DNA from: Saccharibacillus sacchari DSM 19268
GTDB lineage: Bacteria > Bacillota > Bacilli > Paenibacillales > Paenibacillaceae
Length of the DNA: 64,000 bases
Direction of reading: 5' to 3'
NCBI RefSeq assembly: GCF_000585395.1
Contig: NZ_KK073875.1
Span: forward strand, 3,385,307-3,449,306
Shown piece after piece: positions 17,477-25,600 of the stretch (positions are counted from its first letter, which is position 1; the number at the start of each line of letters is the position of its first letter). The notes under the pieces are model-generated. The model saw only the letters and a program-made list of their open reading frames with translations, made no database searches and was not told the origin of the DNA. The position numbers were made by a program, and so were the translations under genes.

Positions 17477-18055
17477 ATGCCGACTTCTTCGGACAAGATC
17501 GATCCGCGCATTTTGCGTACGCAAAAACTGATTATTCAAGCCTTTCACAAACTCACCCTGGCCAAAGATTTTAAAGATATTACCGTCAAAGACATTACCG
17601 ACGAAGCCACGATTAACCGGGCGACTTTCTATGCTCATTTCGCCGATAAGTACGAACTGATGGAAGAATCCATCCTGCGCATGATTTCCGAACGGGTAGG
17701 CGGGGAATTGAAGCGTTTCGAACACTTGGGCAAAGAAACGGTGGCTGATATTTTCCTGTTGATCGTCAAATTTCAGGCTGATTACGATAGCAGACTTACT
17801 TCCCAGTGCAAAAGAAGCAGCCAATCGTTCGCTTACGTATTCGAATCCGCGATCAAATCGGAGCTGGAAAAGCTTTTTCGACGTCTTTTTCAAAGCAAAG
17901 ATCCGGAATTGAGCCCGAGTTCGATCCGAATCGGAGCCGCCCTGCTAAGTTCGAGCCTGTACGGAGCGACACTGGATTGGAAAAACGAAAACTTGTCCGC
18001 AGAACAGTATATCGATTACGCGATTCCTTATTTGTCGGGCGAATATTTTTCGTGA
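17477..18055 (+). CDS. TetR/AcrR-family regulator
   Basis: A 192-residue regulator. The N-terminal helix-turn-helix (about residues 14-60) reads KDITDEATINRATFYAHFAD, the standard TetR recognition region. The C-terminal half is helical and probably binds a small ligand or forms the dimer. TTAAGGAGAG lies upstream of the ATG. The MacB-type transporter gene starts 44 bp downstream, so the regulator probably represses its own operon and perhaps the divergent nitronate monooxygenase. Confidence 0.85.
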   Translation: MPTSSDKIDPRILRTQKLIIQAFHKLTLAKDFKDITVKDITDEATINRATFYAHFADKYELMEESILRMISERVGGELKRFEHLGKETVADIFLLIVKFQADYDSRLTSQCKRSSQSFAYVFESAIKSELEKLFRRLFQSKDPELSPSSIRIGAALLSSSLYGATLDWKNENLSAEQYIDYAIPYLSGEYFS

Positions 18056-18099
18056 ATCAGTCATAAAAAGCCGGCGCTGCGCCGGGGAAGGATGATGAC

Positions 18100-20502
18100 A
18101 TGCTGCAACTCCAACACATCTCCAAAAAGTACACGACCGGGGACTTCATGCAGACCGCGCTGGACGGCGTCAGTTTATCGTTTCGCCAAAGCGAATTCGT
18201 TGCCATACTCGGTCCGAGCGGTTCGGGGAAAACGACCTGCCTGAATCTGATCGGGGGTTTGGACCGTTACGACGAAGGCGATCTGTTCATCAACGGACAA
18301 TCGACCAAGCGCTTCAAAGACCGTGATTGGGATGCGTATCGCAACAACAGCGTCGGGTTTGTTTTCCAAAGCTATAATCTGATCTCGCATATGAGCATCG
18401 TCGGCAATGTCGAGATGGGGATGACGCTCAGCGGCGTAAGCGCATCGGTACGTCGCCGCAAGGCGGAGGAGGTCCTGGAGCGCGTCGGCTTGAAAGATCA
18501 TATGCACAAAAAGCCGGGTCAGCTCTCGGGCGGGCAGATGCAGCGCGTTGCCATCGCCCGTGCCCTCGCCAATGATCCGGACATTATTCTCGCCGACGAG
18601 CCGACAGGTGCGCTGGATACGGGGACGAGTGCCCAGATCATGGACCTGATTCGCGAGATTGCAGGAGACAAGCTGGTCGTTATGGTTACGCATAATCCGG
18701 AATTGGCCGAACGTTACGCGGACCGGATCGTGCAATTCCGCGATGGTCAGGTCGTCTCGGACAGCAATCCGCCGGAGCAGGTCGAAGCCTCGCCGGAATA
18801 TCGGTTGAAAAAGACCGCGATGAGCTATATGACGGCACTCAAACTCTCGGGACGGAACATCGCAACGAAAAAATGGCGCACGGCGTTGACCGCTTTTGCG
18901 TCCAGTATCGGAATTATCGGCATCGCTTTGATCTTGTCGCTCTCCAACGGCTTCGACAAGCAAATCAGCAAATACGAATCCGGTGCTTTGTCGAACTTCC
19001 CGGTTACGATCAGCCGCACGGCCGCGAATATCGACTTTACCGAGCCGCCGCCGGGCACGCCGGGCGGGGCAGAAGTCGAGCTTCCGGAGTTCCCGCAGGA
19101 ATCCGAGGTCTATCCTTACGATCCGACGCTGAACACGGTGCTGCATGCCAATAACATCACCGAAGCTTACCTGGATTATTTAAATGAGATTGATCCGTCT
19201 TTGCTTGACGGTATTTCTTATGCGCGCGAAGCTAATCTAAATGTACTCAAGCAGACAGCGGGCGGAAGCGTAACCGATGTCGACTTGGCCGAAGCAGGGT
19301 TTACCGCCTATCCGTCCAAGCCTGCGAGCGTATCGGGGAGTTACTTGGAGCAGGTCTATGATTTGCTGCAAGGCGAATTCCCTTCCGGGCCTACGGACCT
19401 GGTTATGGTCGTGGACGAATACAATCGGATCGATACCTCGGCGTTGGAAGCGCTTGGCTTCGATTATGAAGCGGAGTCCGTTGACTTCAGCGATATCGTC
19501 GGCAAGACGTTCAAGCTGATTCCCAATGATCTTTTTTACCAAAGCAGGGGAGACGGTCTGTTCGACCGCGCGAGCGCATCGGATTTGAAAAGCATCTACG
19601 ACGATTCGCAGGCATTGACGCTAACCGTGTCGGGCATCATCCGGGAAAAACAGGATTCGCCGATGTCCACCATGAATGCCGGGATCGCGTATTCGGATGA
19701 ATTGACCGAGCAGTTCATTGCGGGAGCGCAAGCTTCCGAAGTCGTTCAAGCCCAGCAATCCAGCCCGACCTTGAACGTAGTAAGCGGACAAGCGTTCAGC
19801 CGAACCAGTTTGTTTTCCGCATTCGGCGGCATGAATTTCGGACCCCCGGGGATGGGCGGATCTTCGACGAGCAGCACGATCGATCCGGCGGATGCAACCA
19901 CGCAGCAGCAAGCATTATCCGCTCTCGGAGCTTCGGCTCAACCTGCATCGATCTCCTTATATCCCAAAGACTTTAATGCCAAAGAGAAACTGAACGCTTA
20001 CCTTGATGCCTGGAACGCAGGAAAAGAAACGGAGGATCAAGTCGTCTACACCGATCTTGCCGCAACGGTAACCAGCTTATCCAGCGGCATCATGAACGGT
20101 ATCACGATCGTCCTGATTGCTTTCGCATCGATCTCTTTATTCGTTTCCCTCATCATGATCGGCATTATCACCTATATTTCCGTGTTGGAGCGGACCAAGG
20201 AAATCGGCGTGCTTCGAGCATTGGGCGCACGCAAAAAAGACATTACCCGCGTCTTCAACGCCGAGACTTTCATCATCGGCGCCGCATCCGGCCTGCTCGG
20301 CATCACCATTGCGTATCTATTGACGCTCCCGATCAACGCCGTCCTCAAGTCGATGACCGACCTGTCCGGCGTAGCCGTGCTCAATCCGCTGCATGCTTTG
20401 GCACTCGTGGTGCTCAGCGTGGCCCTGACGATGCTCGGCGGATTCATCCCGGCCAAATTTGCTTCCCGCAAAGATCCGGTAGCTGCGCTGCGCAGTGAAT
20501 AA
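18100..20502 (+). CDS. MacB-like ABC transporter, ATPase fused to permease
   Basis: An 800-residue fusion. The N-terminal ABC domain (about 1-225) has Walker [10 protein letters not shown], signature [10 protein letters not shown], Walker [13 protein letters not shown] and the switch His in VMVTHNPE. A membrane helix follows (about 268-285), then a large outer domain of about 380 residues. Three C-terminal helices form the FtsX domain, with the usual [18 protein letters not shown] and a final [20 protein letters not shown]. Such proteins move peptides or drugs, or signal envelope stress, by lever motion rather than by a channel. It lies in an operon with the TetR gene; a 32-residue peptide gene follows. 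Confidence 0.88.
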   Translation: MLQLQHISKKYTTGDFMQTALDGVSLSFRQSEFVAILGPSGSGKTTCLNLIGGLDRYDEGDLFINGQSTKRFKDRDWDAYRNNSVGFVFQSYNLISHMSIVGNVEMGMTLSGVSASVRRRKAEEVLERVGLKDHMHKKPGQLSGGQMQRVAIARALANDPDIILADEPTGALDTGTSAQIMDLIREIAGDKLVVMVTHNPELAERYADRIVQFRDGQVVSDSNPPEQVEASPEYRLKKTAMSYMTALKLSGRNIATKKWRTALTAFASSIGIIGIALILSLSNGFDKQISKYESGALSNFPVTISRTAANIDFTEPPPGTPGGAEVELPEFPQESEVYPYDPTLNTVLHANNITEAYLDYLNEIDPSLLDGISYAREANLNVLKQTAGGSVTDVDLAEAGFTAYPSKPASVSGSYLEQVYDLLQGEFPSGPTDLVMVVDEYNRIDTSALEALGFDYEAESVDFSDIVGKTFKLIPNDLFYQSRGDGLFDRASASDLKSIYDDSQALTLTVSGIIREKQDSPMSTMNAGIAYSDELTEQFIAGAQASEVVQAQQSSPTLNVVSGQAFSRTSLFSAFGGMNFGPPGMGGSSTSSTIDPADATTQQQALSALGASAQPASISLYPKDFNAKEKLNAYLDAWNAGKETEDQVVYTDLAATVTSLSSGIMNGITIVLIAFASISLFVSLIMIGIITYISVLERTKEIGVLRALGARKKDITRVFNAETFIIGAASGLLGITIAYLLTLPINAVLKSMTDLSGVAVLNPLHALALVVLSVALTMLGGFIPAKFASRKDPVAALRSE

Positions 20503-20551
20503 AAGCTTATTCGCGCTATACCGATCCAACGTTTCACCTGTTCGTCCTTTG

Positions 20552-20596
20552 GGGAAATGGCAGTATAGCAAGTCGGCTTAGCCGCTGCCATTTCCC
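20552..20596 (+). repeat. Hairpin ahead of a small peptide gene
   Basis: The arms GGGAAATGGCAG and CTGCCATTTCCC pair perfectly (12 bp) around a 21-base loop that holds its own CGGCT/AGCCG pairing. There is no T-run. It lies between the transporter stop and the ribosome site of the peptide gene. Confidence 0.6.
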
Positions 20597-20616
20597 GAAA
20601 CAGGAGGCCAAACACC

Positions 20617-20715
20617 ATGAGAAAAATCATGCGCACCATCGGAACTATCGCCGCCGTAGTCACTACAGCCAAACAAGTCATCAACCTCGTCCAAAGTCTG
20701 CGCAAAAGACGTTAA
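20617..20715 (+). CDS. Small basic hydrophobic peptide (32 residues)
   Basis: An ORF of 32 codons preceded by a good AGGAGG (20602-20607) 9 bp before the ATG. The product starts MRKIMRTIGTIAAVVTTA and ends SLRKRR: a basic end, a hydrophobic middle (IGTIAAVVTTAKQVINLV) and another basic end, as expected for a short membrane-active or membrane-bound peptide. It lies 114 bp after the MacB-type transporter gene and just after a stable hairpin. It could be a peptide linked to that transporter, a small regulator of it, or a chance ORF; no homologue comes to mind. Confidence 0.5.
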   Translation: MRKIMRTIGTIAAVVTTAKQVINLVQSLRKRR

Positions 20716-20745
20716 CATTTTTCGAGAAAGTTACGTATGCGCGGG

Positions 20746-20878
20746 GAAGCGAGAAGACTGCGAGATAAATTCGTTCAAGACGCTGTCTCACTTGGAAAAG
20801 TCGATTGAAATTTTGAGTTGAAGTTTTCCAAGTTCAAAGGCGTCTTTCACTGAATTTCTCTCTCCGTCTTCTCGCTTC
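20746..20878 (-). repeat. Intergenic covarying palindrome, copy B
   Basis: In reverse orientation relative to copy A. The outer arms GAAGCGAGAAGAC and GTCTTCTCGCTTC match perfectly. The inner arms CTTGGAAAA and TTTTCCAAG differ from copy A on both sides together. TTTCGAGAAA/TTTCTCGAAA pairing continues outside to about 20720 and 20900. Copies B and C fill most of the 699-bp gap 20716-21414. Confidence 0.8.
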
Positions 20879-21052
20879 CAGCTACGTTTGATTTTCTCGA
20901 AACGTTATGTCTTTTCTTTTTAAAAGTTGTAGTTTATTAAATTTTTCTATATACATTTTCGCTTTCCGTTGCGTTAGAACTTCTTGTAAACGTAGAGTTT
21001 TCTTTGAAAGTTCATGATGTATTGGCACTTGTACTTTCGGCGAGAGACCCAA

Positions 21053-21245
21053 GCGGAGGGAGGAATTCAGTGTAGGTGAAGCATTTCGAAGAAATGCACT
21101 TCGGAAGCCTATGCTATAAGCGATCGCCTTTGTATTTAAGAAGCTTCCTATAAAAATTCCAATCCAGCTTCCCAAATGCAACACGCGACCTGAAGCCTTT
21201 CGGAGAAAGGCACATCGAAAGCATAAGCTAACGAATTCCTCCCGC
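21053..21245 (+). repeat. Intergenic covarying palindrome, copy C (long form)
   Basis: The outer arms GGGAGGAATTC and GAATTCCTCCC pair, with the same change in both arms relative to copy A. The middle is longer and holds CAACACGCGACC, as in copy H. Inner hairpins such as CATTTCGAAGAAATG and GCCTTTCGGAGAAAGGC lie within it. Confidence 0.7.
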
Positions 21246-21333
21246 AGCGCCTGCCCTCGGATTCTAAAAGAACATGATCTCAAGCCCTTGTCGAAAGGGC
21301 TTTTTCCATTCTAAAAAAGAAAGCGAAGAACGC

Positions 21334-21380
21334 TTGACATCATCATTAAAATGATTTATCTTTAATTCAAGAGATTTAAA
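21334..21380 (+). promoter_or_regulatory. Promoter and operator-like box of the mhqR-like gene
   Basis: TTGACA (21334-21339) and TATCTT (21357-21362) are 17 bp apart. A box starting TATCTTTAA and ending ATTTAAA (21357-21380) begins on the -10. A second copy lies before the dioxygenase gene. Its imperfect dyad (ATCT...AGAT around AATTCA) resembles what I recall of the B. subtilis MhqR operator. Confidence 0.65.
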
Positions 21381-21414
21381 TTAAAAGATAATCACATCAA
21401 GGAGGTGAGTTCAA

Positions 21415-21900
21415 ATGACGGAACATGAAGACCAACAACGGGCTGCTCAACATCCCGTATCAACGACCGAAGAAGCGGCTTCGCTCAAGCTTTTCGTCGT
21501 CCTTTCCAAAGCCTACAAAAACATCATGGATCGCGCAGTCAAAGACATGAAACGGCACGGCTTGTCGCCGTCCGAATTCACCATCCTTGAAGTGCTGTAT
21601 AATAAAGGACGTTTCCCGCTTCAACAGATCGGCGAGAAAATCCTGATCACAAGCGGCAGCGTCACCTACAACATCGACAAGCTGGAGAAGCGCGAGCTGC
21701 TGCGGCGGGTACCGAGTCCAAGCGATCGGCGCGTGATCTACGCAGAGATCACGGATCAAGGACGCGAGTTATTTGACACAATCTTCCCCGAGCATGCGGC
21801 AGAGGTTCATCGGATTATGAGCGGCTTAAGCGCAGAGGAGACCGAGACGGCTTCCGCGCTGCTGAAAAAGCTCGGTAAAGGAGTAGCGGAACGCGGGTAG
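21415..21900 (+). CDS. mhqR: MarR-family regulator, MhqR-like
   Basis: A 161-residue winged-helix regulator. The recognition region includes PLQQIGEKILITSGSVTYNI followed by DKLEKRELLRRVPSPSDRRV, with the wing DRRVIYAEITDQG. AAGGAGGTGAG lies upstream of the ATG. The next two genes are a ring-cleavage dioxygenase and an esterase, the same types as MhqO and MhqD controlled by MhqR in B. subtilis, where MhqR answers to quinones and catechol. The shared operator-like boxes at this gene and at the dioxygenase gene support repression of both. The name is by context and similarity and is not proven. Confidence 0.75.
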   Translation: MTEHEDQQRAAQHPVSTTEEAASLKLFVVLSKAYKNIMDRAVKDMKRHGLSPSEFTILEVLYNKGRFPLQQIGEKILITSGSVTYNIDKLEKRELLRRVPSPSDRRVIYAEITDQGRELFDTIFPEHAAEVHRIMSGLSAEETETASALLKKLGKGVAERG

Positions 21901-21942
21901 CGTTTCGCTTTACCAAAAAGAAACGCGTTTGCTCAGGTCTAA

Positions 21943-21966
21943 TATCTTTAAGTTAAGAAATTTAAA
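21943..21966 (+). promoter_or_regulatory. Second copy of the MhqR-like box
   Basis: It matches the box at 21357-21380 at 21 of 24 positions and lies 33 bp before the dioxygenase start. Confidence 0.6.
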
Positions 21967-21999
21967 AATAAATCATACGAATCAAAAGGAGAGATTATC

Positions 22000-22944
22000 A
22001 TGAGTTTGCAAACCGCAGGTATTCACCACATCACCGCTTTCGCGGGAGACCCGCAAGCCAACGTCGATTTTTACGCGGGAGTTCTCGGACTTCGCATGGT
22101 AAAAAAGACGATCAACTTCGACGCTCCCGACGTCTATCATCTGTATTTCGGTAACGAAGAAGGCGCACCGGGCACCGTGATCACGTTCTTCCCGTTCCCT
22201 GGAGCGCGCAGAGGCCGGATCGGCGGCGGGCAGGTTGGATTCACGACTTACGTGATTCCGCAAGGTTCTTCGGCTTTTTGGAAAGAACGCCTGCACAGCT
22301 TCGGAATCTCCGTCGTTGAAGCGGATCGCTTCGGCGAACATTATCTGCAATTCAAAGACAACGAAGGTTTGCAGCTGGAGTTGGTTGAGCGTGCGGAAGG
22401 CGCGGCATCGACCTGGTCGTTTGCAGGCGTTCCGGCCGAAATGGCGATCAAAGGCTTCGGCGGTGCCGTATTGTACAGCGTGAATCCGCAGCGTACGGCT
22501 TTCGTATTGGAATCGGTTATGGGCATGGAAAAAATCGGCGAATTCGCAGGCTTTACTCGCTTCCGCGCAACAGGCGACTTGGGCAACCTGATCGATTTGC
22601 CAATGACAGCCGTTCCTCACGGAGCAGGCGGCGCGGGAACGGTGCATCATATCGCGTGGCGTGCCAAAGACTTTGAAGAGCACGAAATGTGGCGCAGCGC
22701 GGTAAACGGCGGCGGTTTCCAACCGACTCCGGTCATCGACCGTCAGTATTTCCATGCGGTATACTTCCGGGAGGAAGGCGGAATCCTGTTCGAGATTGCA
22801 ACCGATCCTCCGGGCTTCGCCGTGGATGAGGAAATGGACGCCTTGGGCGAACAATTAATGCTGCCTGCTTGGTACGAAGAACGCCGTCCGCAGATCGAAC
22901 AAGGCCTGCTGCCGATTACCGTAAGAGACCCGAAAAACGTATAA
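22000..22944 (+). CDS. mhqO: Ring-cleaving dioxygenase, glyoxalase fold (MhqO-like)
   Basis: A 314-residue enzyme of two glyoxalase/VOC units. The N-terminal one begins GIHHITAFAGDPQANVDFYA, where the second His of IHHIT is a metal ligand. The C-terminal one has TVHHIAWRAKDFEEHEMW and ends with GGILFEIATDPPGF, which carries the metal-binding Glu. Family members open catechol or hydroquinone rings with iron and oxygen and thus remove toxic quinones. AAAAGGAGAG lies upstream of the ATG. The esterase gene follows after 27 bp, so both are probably one transcript. Confidence 0.87.
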   Translation: MSLQTAGIHHITAFAGDPQANVDFYAGVLGLRMVKKTINFDAPDVYHLYFGNEEGAPGTVITFFPFPGARRGRIGGGQVGFTTYVIPQGSSAFWKERLHSFGISVVEADRFGEHYLQFKDNEGLQLELVERAEGAASTWSFAGVPAEMAIKGFGGAVLYSVNPQRTAFVLESVMGMEKIGEFAGFTRFRATGDLGNLIDLPMTAVPHGAGGAGTVHHIAWRAKDFEEHEMWRSAVNGGGFQPTPVIDRQYFHAVYFREEGGILFEIATDPPGFAVDEEMDALGEQLMLPAWYEERRPQIEQGLLPITVRDPKNV

Positions 22945-22971
22945 ACCTACAATCGAGAGGAGACGATGGTC

Positions 22972-23583
22972 ATGAAACATATTTTCCAAAAAGGAACGAA
23001 CGAAGCCCTTCCGACGGTGGTGGTCTTTCACGGAACGGGCGGTACCGAAAACGACTTGATCCCATTGGCCGAAATGGTTGCGCCGGGAGCTTCGATCCTG
23101 TCGCTCCGCGGCAACGTATCCGAGAACGGAATGTCGCGCTTCTTCCGCCGACTGGCGGAAGGCGTATTCGACGAAGAAGATTTGGTCTTCCGCACAAACG
23201 AGATTCGCGATTTTCTGAACGAAGCGGCGGAGCAATACGGTTTTGATGCTTCGAATCTGGTGGCGCTCGGCTATTCTAACGGAGCGAATATCGCGGCGAG
23301 TCTGATGTTCCATTTCGAAGGTGCTTTCAAAGGCGCAATGCTGCATCATCCGATGGTGCCGATGCGCGGGCTGAAACTGCCGGACATGAACGGCGTGCAG
23401 GTGTTTGTGGGTGCGGGACGCAACGACGGGATGGTACCGGCGGCAAATACGGAGGAACTGATCGGGCTGTTGGAAGGCGCAGGAGCTGCGGTAAAAGCGA
23501 ACTGGGAGCATTTCGGGCACCAGTTGACGCGGACGGAAGCCGAAGGGGCGCGCCGATGGTTTGGGGAACACTTCCTGGGCTGA
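22972..23583 (+). CDS. mhqD: Phospholipase/carboxylesterase (MhqD-like)
   Basis: A 203-residue alpha/beta hydrolase. The N-terminal VVFHGTGGTENDLIPLAEMV holds the oxyanion loop. The nucleophile is in GYSNGAN, the acid in GRNDGMVP and the His in FGHQLTRTEA. MhqD of B. subtilis belongs to the same group and responds to quinones, though its true substrate is not known. The start at 22972 gives the better distance to GAGAGGAG; ATG 22966 in the same frame is only about 3 bp from it. The gene ends 16 bp before palindrome copy D. Confidence 0.85.
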   Translation: MKHIFQKGTNEALPTVVVFHGTGGTENDLIPLAEMVAPGASILSLRGNVSENGMSRFFRRLAEGVFDEEDLVFRTNEIRDFLNEAAEQYGFDASNLVALGYSNGANIAASLMFHFEGAFKGAMLHHPMVPMRGLKLPDMNGVQVFVGAGRNDGMVPAANTEELIGLLEGAGAAVKANWEHFGHQLTRTEAEGARRWFGEHFLG

Positions 23584-23598
23584 GGTGTGTTGGACGAA

Positions 23599-23762
23599 GT
23601 TCCTATTCAGGAGGGCGAAGCAGGGGCGGCTGCGGGAGAAATTCGGTAAAGTCGCTGTCTCACTCGGAAAAACTGATTAGAATTTTTAGTGGAGGTTTTC
23701 CGAGTTCAAAGGCGTCTTGACCTGAATTTCTCCCTCCGTCTACGCTTCGCCGGAATAGGAAC
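23599..23762 (-). repeat. Intergenic covarying palindrome, copy D
   Basis: In reverse orientation. Its layers are GTTCCTATTC/GAATAGGAAC, GGCGAAGC/GCTTCGCC, GGGAGAAATTC/GAATTTCTCCC and CTCGGAAAA/TTTTCCGAG, so almost the whole 164 bp can fold on itself. It lies in the 312-bp gap after mhqD, which holds nothing else of note. Confidence 0.8.
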
Positions 23763-23895
23763 ATGCAACACGAACTCATCTTCGGATGGGTTCTTTTTTG
23801 TAGGGAGAGAAAGTCATCAGAATCTTGCTGCTGGGGGGAGTGGGCGGTAAAGTAGTAGGAAAAGGTGCGAAGGATTGCGGAAGGAGGGGGACCGG

Positions 23896-24930
23896 GTGGA
23901 TTATACGGAGGTATCGGAGTGGGAACAACTTGGGAATGTGCAGAAAGAAGAGACGATGCGGCGGCTTCTGGAGAAGCTTCCGGGCGGTTTCGTGTTCGAA
24001 GGGGTCAAAACGTTCGGACGATGGGGGCAAAGTTTGGAAACGGGGGTATTCGTGTTTGAAGGGCGTTCCTTTGTTTTCGTTCCGGGTCGGATCGTGAATT
24101 TAGGCTGGGCCGGAGGGGAGAAGAGGCTGGATGCCGTTTTGAAAAAGGAGCTGCTCGAAAGCCTGGAAATGCACGAAATCACGGATGCGGAAGCTTTTTT
24201 GCATGACATGTCGTCTCCGGCGAGAACGGTTCGGATCGGCGCGTTGTTGGTCGAATGCCAGACGCGGCAGGCGGGTTGGAGAGAACTCGGCGCGGAGGAG
24301 ATCCGCAGCGATCCGAAGTTGATTGAAGATATCGGGCAGTTCGAACGGTCCGGCTATTCCGGGGTGACGTTGAATCAAAGTTTGAAAATGGAGCGCGAAG
24401 AAGGGCGGGTTCGCGTTTACCGTTTTGTTCCAGGCGGGTTAAACGAATGGGCGAAAGAGTGGATGTTCGAGGGTTTTCGACTGCCGAACGAAGACGAGTG
24501 GGAGTATCTGTACGGCGGAGGAAGCGAATCGATTTTTCCGTGGGGAGACCGATTCGATTACGGGATGAAGCTGCGTCATTTGGAAAAAACGGACGAAGCA
24601 TCGGCGGTCAAACCGTATGACTTGGAGCAAGAGAACGCGTTCGGTTTGTTTTTTGCCGGCGATCCTTACGTGTACGAATTGACGTCGGAGACGTCCGTTG
24701 ACGGCGCTCTGCTGCGCGGAAAAGGCGGAGACGGCGGCAGCCTGATTTGCGGAGGGGAAGAGGCGCTGCTCGGTTATCTGCCCGCAACGATGATCGCTTA
24801 TCGCGACTCCTTGGTAAGCGATCCGCCGAAGTCTTGGAAAGAGCTGGCGCCGTATTCCGTTTACCGGCGAATACTGGACGTATCCGGATACCTAACAAAT
24901 GAAGCGAAAAAGGAGCAGAACAATGGATAA
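23896..24930 (+). CDS. FGE/SUMF1-like protein of unknown function
   Basis: A 344-residue soluble protein. The middle segment FRLPNEDEWEYLYGGGSESI followed by FPWGDRFDYG is the hallmark of the formylglycine-generating-enzyme (SUMF1/EgtB) fold. The active-site Cys pair of true FGE is not visible, and the first 150 residues do not resemble it, so it may only share the fold. GAAGGAGGGGG lies just before GTG 23896; TTG 23875 is open in frame but would lack a site. It overlaps the next gene by 8 bp, so the two are translated together. Confidence 0.55.
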   Translation: MDYTEVSEWEQLGNVQKEETMRRLLEKLPGGFVFEGVKTFGRWGQSLETGVFVFEGRSFVFVPGRIVNLGWAGGEKRLDAVLKKELLESLEMHEITDAEAFLHDMSSPARTVRIGALLVECQTRQAGWRELGAEEIRSDPKLIEDIGQFERSGYSGVTLNQSLKMEREEGRVRVYRFVPGGLNEWAKEWMFEGFRLPNEDEWEYLYGGGSESIFPWGDRFDYGMKLRHLEKTDEASAVKPYDLEQENAFGLFFAGDPYVYELTSETSVDGALLRGKGGDGGSLICGGEEALLGYLPATMIAYRDSLVSDPPKSWKELAPYSVYRRILDVSGYLTNEAKKEQNNG

Positions 24931-25528
24931 CGCCTCGCTAGAATCTATCTTTTTCGAATATGACGATCTGAAAAGATATAGCTTGCCGGACGTTGTTCTG
25001 GCGCGCCTTCGGAGAGGTTTGCCGCAGCCTTCCGAGCTTGAGCATAACGCGGGCGTGCGCTTCGCGAACGATCTGGCGTTCGAAGCCGGAGCCGATAAAC
25101 GCAATGCGAAACGTCTTCCTATCGCTTACGTCTGGGACAGGGAAGCGGAGTATCTGGTCGTCGAATCGGACAGCGGCCAGATCCAAGCTTGCGGGCCGGA
25201 AGGAGGCAACAGCGCATTCGTCAATTCTGATCTGGACGCGTTGCTCGATTGTCTGGAGGCGTACCGGCAATTTCAACATCGTCGCCCGCCAGAGCCGGCG
25301 CCGCTAACATTGAATGAAGAAGAAATGCGGCTGAAGCTGGAAGCTTTTCGACGCGGGGAAATCAAACCGAAAAGAACGGCTGCCGAAGCGGCTAAAGCAG
25401 AAGCGGAAGATCGGCGGGAGCGCAAAGCATTGACCGATTTTTTGCGGCAAAGAGATCCCGAATGTCTGAAACGCCGCGGCGCTTGGTGGAAAACCGTGAT
25501 GGAGCAAGTAGACGACGGCTTGATTTAG
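24923..25528 (+). CDS. SUKH-like (immunity-type) hypothetical protein
   Basis: A 201-residue soluble protein. The block AYVWDREAEYLVVESDSGQI followed by SAFVNSDLDALLDCLEAYRQ resembles the C-terminal part of SUKH-family proteins, many of which are immunity partners of secreted toxins. The last 75 residues are a charged helix rich in Ala/Glu/Arg (KPKRTAAEAAKAEAEDRRER). AAAGGAG lies 8 bp before ATG 24923. The gene overlaps the FGE-like gene by 8 bp. No toxin gene is visible nearby, so immunity is only a thought. Confidence 0.45.
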   Translation: MDNASLESIFFEYDDLKRYSLPDVVLARLRRGLPQPSELEHNAGVRFANDLAFEAGADKRNAKRLPIAYVWDREAEYLVVESDSGQIQACGPEGGNSAFVNSDLDALLDCLEAYRQFQHRRPPEPAPLTLNEEEMRLKLEAFRRGEIKPKRTAAEAAKAEAEDRRERKALTDFLRQRDPECLKRRGAWWKTVMEQVDDGLI

Positions 25529-25600
25529 TATGTTCGGCTGAAACGCGCATCGTTAACGTGCAATTCTGCCGCGTTCGCATACGGAAACGGAGGAGAAGTT

